Below, piece after piece: positions 60,400 through 64,000 of a stretch of DNA of 64,000 bases. The stretch is from NCBI RefSeq assembly GCF_002443255.2, contig NW_019211456.1:55885884-55949883 (forward strand), given 5' to 3'. Below the pieces are notes generated by a model. The model searched no databases. It saw only the letters and a list, made by a program, of their open reading frames with translations, and was not told the DNA's origin. Position numbers and translations under genes: made by a program. This stretch comes from Varroa destructor (lineage: Eukaryota; Arthropoda; Arachnida; Mesostigmata; Varroidae). Each line of letters begins with the position of its first letter. The stretch's first letter is position 1.

Positions 60400-61760
60400 T
60401 TCTTGATATGCGCCGTAACGTTCGGCCGCCTTATTTGTCTCAACATACGATCTAAAACAGTCCGCCTCTGGGTCAGTTTCTCTTTCGTAATGCCAAATCT
60501 TTCAGCCTGTGATGACATTCGTTTAAGACCAGGCTAGGTTTACTGTAGCTAAATTGTCCGATTTTACAGAACACTGTTGCACCTCTTGGCTTATCTCTTT
60601 CCTCTGCTGAGAACAACCCCATTGAACTTCGCATCGATCTAGCTCCAGGTTCCTTTAAATAAGCTTTGGCAATCTTAGAATAGAGCCACTACCTTCCTAA
60701 CCTGAGGGTAAGCGCTTTAGTTCTTGCAGTGCAGCTCTTCAAAAGCCTGCACGTCCACTCGTCTTTTCAAGATGGCGAAGCATGGGCGCGGTGTCAATCT
60801 GGACTCGCGCAGTGCGCAGCGGCGCGATGTCTCCTTTGTTTCGGCACAAGAGCCCGATGACAAATTCGTATCCAGAAACATTTGCATTGATGTCAAGTCT
60901 AAAGATGACATCGTTTAAACGAGGATCTGCCCGTCGCATTTTCATGACTTCGGCCACCTTAGCTTCATTGAAGGCACGATTAGGAACTTTGCATCCAGTT
61001 CGTGTTTTTCGTCTCGTACCAAGCGAATGCGTTGGAATTGGCAGCTGCTGGCGCTGAAATTTTTAGCAGATACAGAAACCTAACCTACTACGTTGGATGA
61101 TTCTAGCGACGGTTCGACCTCTGCTATATCTCGTGGTATATCTTGCGATATTCGCGGAAGAGCTTCACAAGAGTCATAAGGTCAAGCGGCAACGCTACGA
61201 AATCGTCATGAAGACACGCTTTTTGAACGTCATACAGGAAAGCGTTTAACCAAAACGGCGACTCGGCACGCTGCAGCAGAGACTGTTTTCCTAATCAAAC
61301 GGATTCTGAATTTCGGACTCGTATGTAATAATACTCTTCTGTGTGAAGTGCTTCTTGCCGTAAAAACCGCTCAAATAGACGAGCTTCTAATTCGTCCCAC
61401 ATCGCCCTGCTGCCCACAGCTGGTTCAAATCAGTTATAGATATAGGTCTGATAAAAATCCATAGGCAATTTTGAACAGACACTTACATGATCAGCCGTAG
61501 AAACCTGCTGTTGTCTCCGAGGCCCTGATTCATTGTCCAGGCTTCGAGTAATCAAGAAATGACGGCTTCGGGGGCAGTCCCAGTTCCTTTATACTGTCTG
61601 TCAAACACTCTACCACAGAGTGTAGTCTTGCAGCATTGCCAACTACCTCGTCTATTTTCGACTACCATTCGACTGAACTCTTGGGGGGTCGCCTTCGCTT
61701 CCTTCTCGCTGTCACCGATTGCAGTGACGACGCACTAGTGCCGGCACAAATCCCATTTAT
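60400..61760 (-). pseudogene. Decayed coding block, possibly retroelement gag-like
   Basis: The minus strand holds consecutive pieces that look like former coding sequence, interrupted by stops and frame changes. They include a helix-rich segment near 61690-61560 (KIDEVVGNAARLHSVVE), MWDELEARLFERFL followed by YYYIRVRNSESV at about 61405-61300, a segment with FWLNAFLYDVQKAC near 61260-61200, and a cleaner run from about 61065 to 60739 containing VPNRAFNEAKVAEVMKM and NDVIFRLDINANVSGYEF. The W..LE..L..RF and ESV patterns recall retrotransposon gag capsid domains, but no zinc knuckle, protease or polymerase motif is visible. It could instead be a decayed host gene. Only part of it is open in any one frame. 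Confidence 0.3.
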
Positions 61761-64000
61761 TCGCTTTACACCTCGCCTTCATATAGCAATAGCGATATAG
61801 GACCTGATATGTTATTGGTACACGCCGTAACACTGTCTGTTATATAGGAGGGCAATTTGTCGGAAAAGCACGCCGTAATACTAAAGGCTGACTCCATCTG
61901 CAGGGACTTCGTGTTATTGTTGTAGAATTTGTCCAATTTTCAAAGGCAAACTTTGTTAGTTTAGCCCGCATTGTTTTCATAGTAGACGTTTTAAGGAGAG
62001 ACCTTCAGCGAAAGCGTGTAAAACAAGGTGAACTCGCTAACTTGCCTGCCTACTTCAAATGGTCCTACCCCTATCGTAGCTTTATGCGTACGCGTTACGC
62101 CGCGTCTAGGTGGCTGCTCTGCTTAGCCATTACAAACCAGCTACCAGTACAGGCATAATACGCAGCAAAGAGTTCGCATTTTTTTGGGGTGATTTCAGCT
62201 CAAAAGGCGTTTATAGTAGCGGATGTTTCACGCTAGCAGAAGTAAACGGGTCTGAGCACTGTTCGAGCTATGCCAGCGTAAGGGTATCAGCACAGCTAGA
62301 GCTAATAACAAACGATTATTATATGTAATTCTTCTTTGCAGTAGATAGCTTGGAATGTGAATGGCCGAAAATTAGTGTGCCCTAAATAAATTTTGTTTGG
62401 CACTAGAACCATAAAAGTTTTTGAGGTTGAGTCCCTTTGATAGGTATAGTTCTTCATATATAGAAGAAAAAATCGAGAACGAGATGCAAGGGCGTGCTTA
62501 AGATAAAACCCAGTTCTCACCTAGGTTAGCATTATTGAAATAGTGTAGAAAAGTTTATAAAAAGTACATGTTAGCAGGTGAAGTGGGTCTGTTTAATAAA
62601 TATACCATGAAGCTGGAGTGAAGATTAAAAAGTCAGCCTACTATCTCGAGCGGGACAGGGCACTACTCTAAGTCTGTAGAACGCTGTTTTAGCGGACTTT
62701 TAGTGTGACATGATATCCTTTATCGTGCCATACCCGTATGTTATACTTCTCTCTTACCGCTAGGAACGCTGACCCACATGCAAAGGAAGAATTGGTGTTG
62801 TTTGTAAGACAGAGAAGACTGAGAGCGCTGATTGCCCTCGTTGCGTCCGAAGCTCGTAGGTGCTCCCACTCTTCCGGAACGGTTCGCCTCATCATCCTGC
62901 TGATCATTAGACCTTCTCCTTGTTCATGATTTTGAATGAATCAGTCGGACAGACAAAGCTCATTGGGCCTCCCAAACAAATCGGCCAACTTGTAGTGGCG
63001 TCTTGTAATTTAACGTCATCTCGATTTATCGCAGTTAAGCGACTGTAACACTGAGACTATTCTCTCATACAAGCTGACTGCGCAGCATTTCAATTTTTTA
63101 AATCGTTACTTTTTATTTACATAGCTTAGTTGAAAAAATAAATTGTACTGTAATAAGACCTGTTAGATGATAGCATGGCTGTGTCCGGGCATAGACAGAC
63201 AGATTTCGCTTCGTACTGGAAGCCAGACGCCCTACGGCAATACCGGACGTAAAACTCGAAACGTTGAGAGATAGCGTGAGCGTCTTACGGCCACGAAAAA
63301 TCTATATCGCGTCCACAGTTATACCAATTTTATTTGAGATTATTTTCTAACAATTTTAAAGCTAAGAAAGAGAATCAGCTTTACTTGAGACCTCGAGCTC
63401 CCAAGCGGATCTTCCGAACTACGGTATGAATCAGGCTCTTGAACGTCGATAGATGTTTTAAAATCAGTACCAACAGAATTAATACGAATGGCACTATGCA
63501 TATAGCAAATATATAGGAATCAAGAAAACAAATAGTAGAATTGCCGTAGATTAACTATCAGTAGGGGGTAGCTGAAATATATTGTTACGCAGCTGTTAAG
63601 TTGTTCCAATATGGGTAAAACGGCAAATGCTTTGGGACACGCTTTTCCCCCAGAATTCGTTTCCACATTTAATTTCCATTAAATTATGTTTCCACAGAAC
63701 GTTTCGGTCGTGTCAGTGTTGGGTCTGTCATTTACTTGGGACAAAAGGAAAAGAACTAGAGAAGAAGGATTGCACATATTAAGGAAGATTCTGTTCCGTC
63801 GCTTGTCACATGATAAAGATAACTCATGTAATCATAGTTTCACATCAAAGATAGATCCGTTATTATTATTATCATCAGTTTTCGCAGCTTTCGTAGTAGG
63901 TAGAATGATTAATTAATGCGCATCACTAACATGTAGCCATTATTCAGAGACCTGAAATGGTTGTACTTTTAGTAATAAAAATTGGCAATTTTTCTAGCCG
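61761..64000. other. Non-coding flank, no gene recognised
   Basis: Short frames near 62689-62929 on both strands and 63686-63916 on the plus strand match no family. No repeats or RNA genes were seen. Confidence 0.45.

Overview
The window is eukaryotic nuclear DNA: AT-rich, with GT-AG introns, long non-coding stretches, microsatellites, decayed transposons, and one 100-N assembly gap at 37273-37372. Nothing bacterial is visible (no operons, Shine-Dalgarno-led genes, CRISPR or rRNA). The one intact gene is an animal developmental regulator. Its sequence, together with the intron sizes and transposon remnants, fits an arthropod, perhaps an arachnid or mite. That placement is inference and has no species-level support.

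The central feature is a minus-strand orthologue of vestigial (vg, Vestigial-like/VGLL family), which I assembled from five exons: 45102-44932, 44516-44084, 24192-23627, 23197-22891 and 19144-19101. The phases agree at every junction, giving 1521 nt and 506 residues. Support comes from the N-terminus (MSCMDVMYQ), a TONDU/TEAD-binding motif in exon 2, the downstream RNLPASFF, YDPWSHY and QYNSLL segments that parallel the C-terminal half of Drosophila Vg, and a 44-nt last exon ending KDVYWF-stop. Intron 2 is about 19.9 kb and intron 4 about 3.7 kb. Both contain GC-richer patches, which matters because the Drosophila vg wing enhancers are intronic. Upstream of the start codon there is a GC/CpG-rich block with a perfect CRE-like site and a minimal uORF overlapping the start codon.

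The flanks (1-18.9 kb and 45.7-64 kb) contain no intact gene that I recognise. They hold fossils of several mobile elements: a non-LTR retrotransposon reverse transcriptase (about 2.38-3.65 kb, minus), a pogo/Tigger-like DDE transposase (about 5.29-5.9 kb, minus), a Tc1/mariner-like transposase (about 51.0-51.99 kb, plus), a possible retroelement gag-like block (about 60.4-61.76 kb, minus) and a tRNA-like/SINE head near 47.45-47.51 kb. Most of the remaining open frames look like chance.

Structural oddities include a perfect 80-bp palindrome built on an (AT)23 core in vestigial intron 2 (40515-40594), a nearly perfect 27-bp foldback downstream of vestigial (17995-18054), and a run of 18 G in intron 1. 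I found no convincing new multi-gene system. The most informative result is the full vestigial gene model with its tiny terminal exon and divergent TONDU motif.
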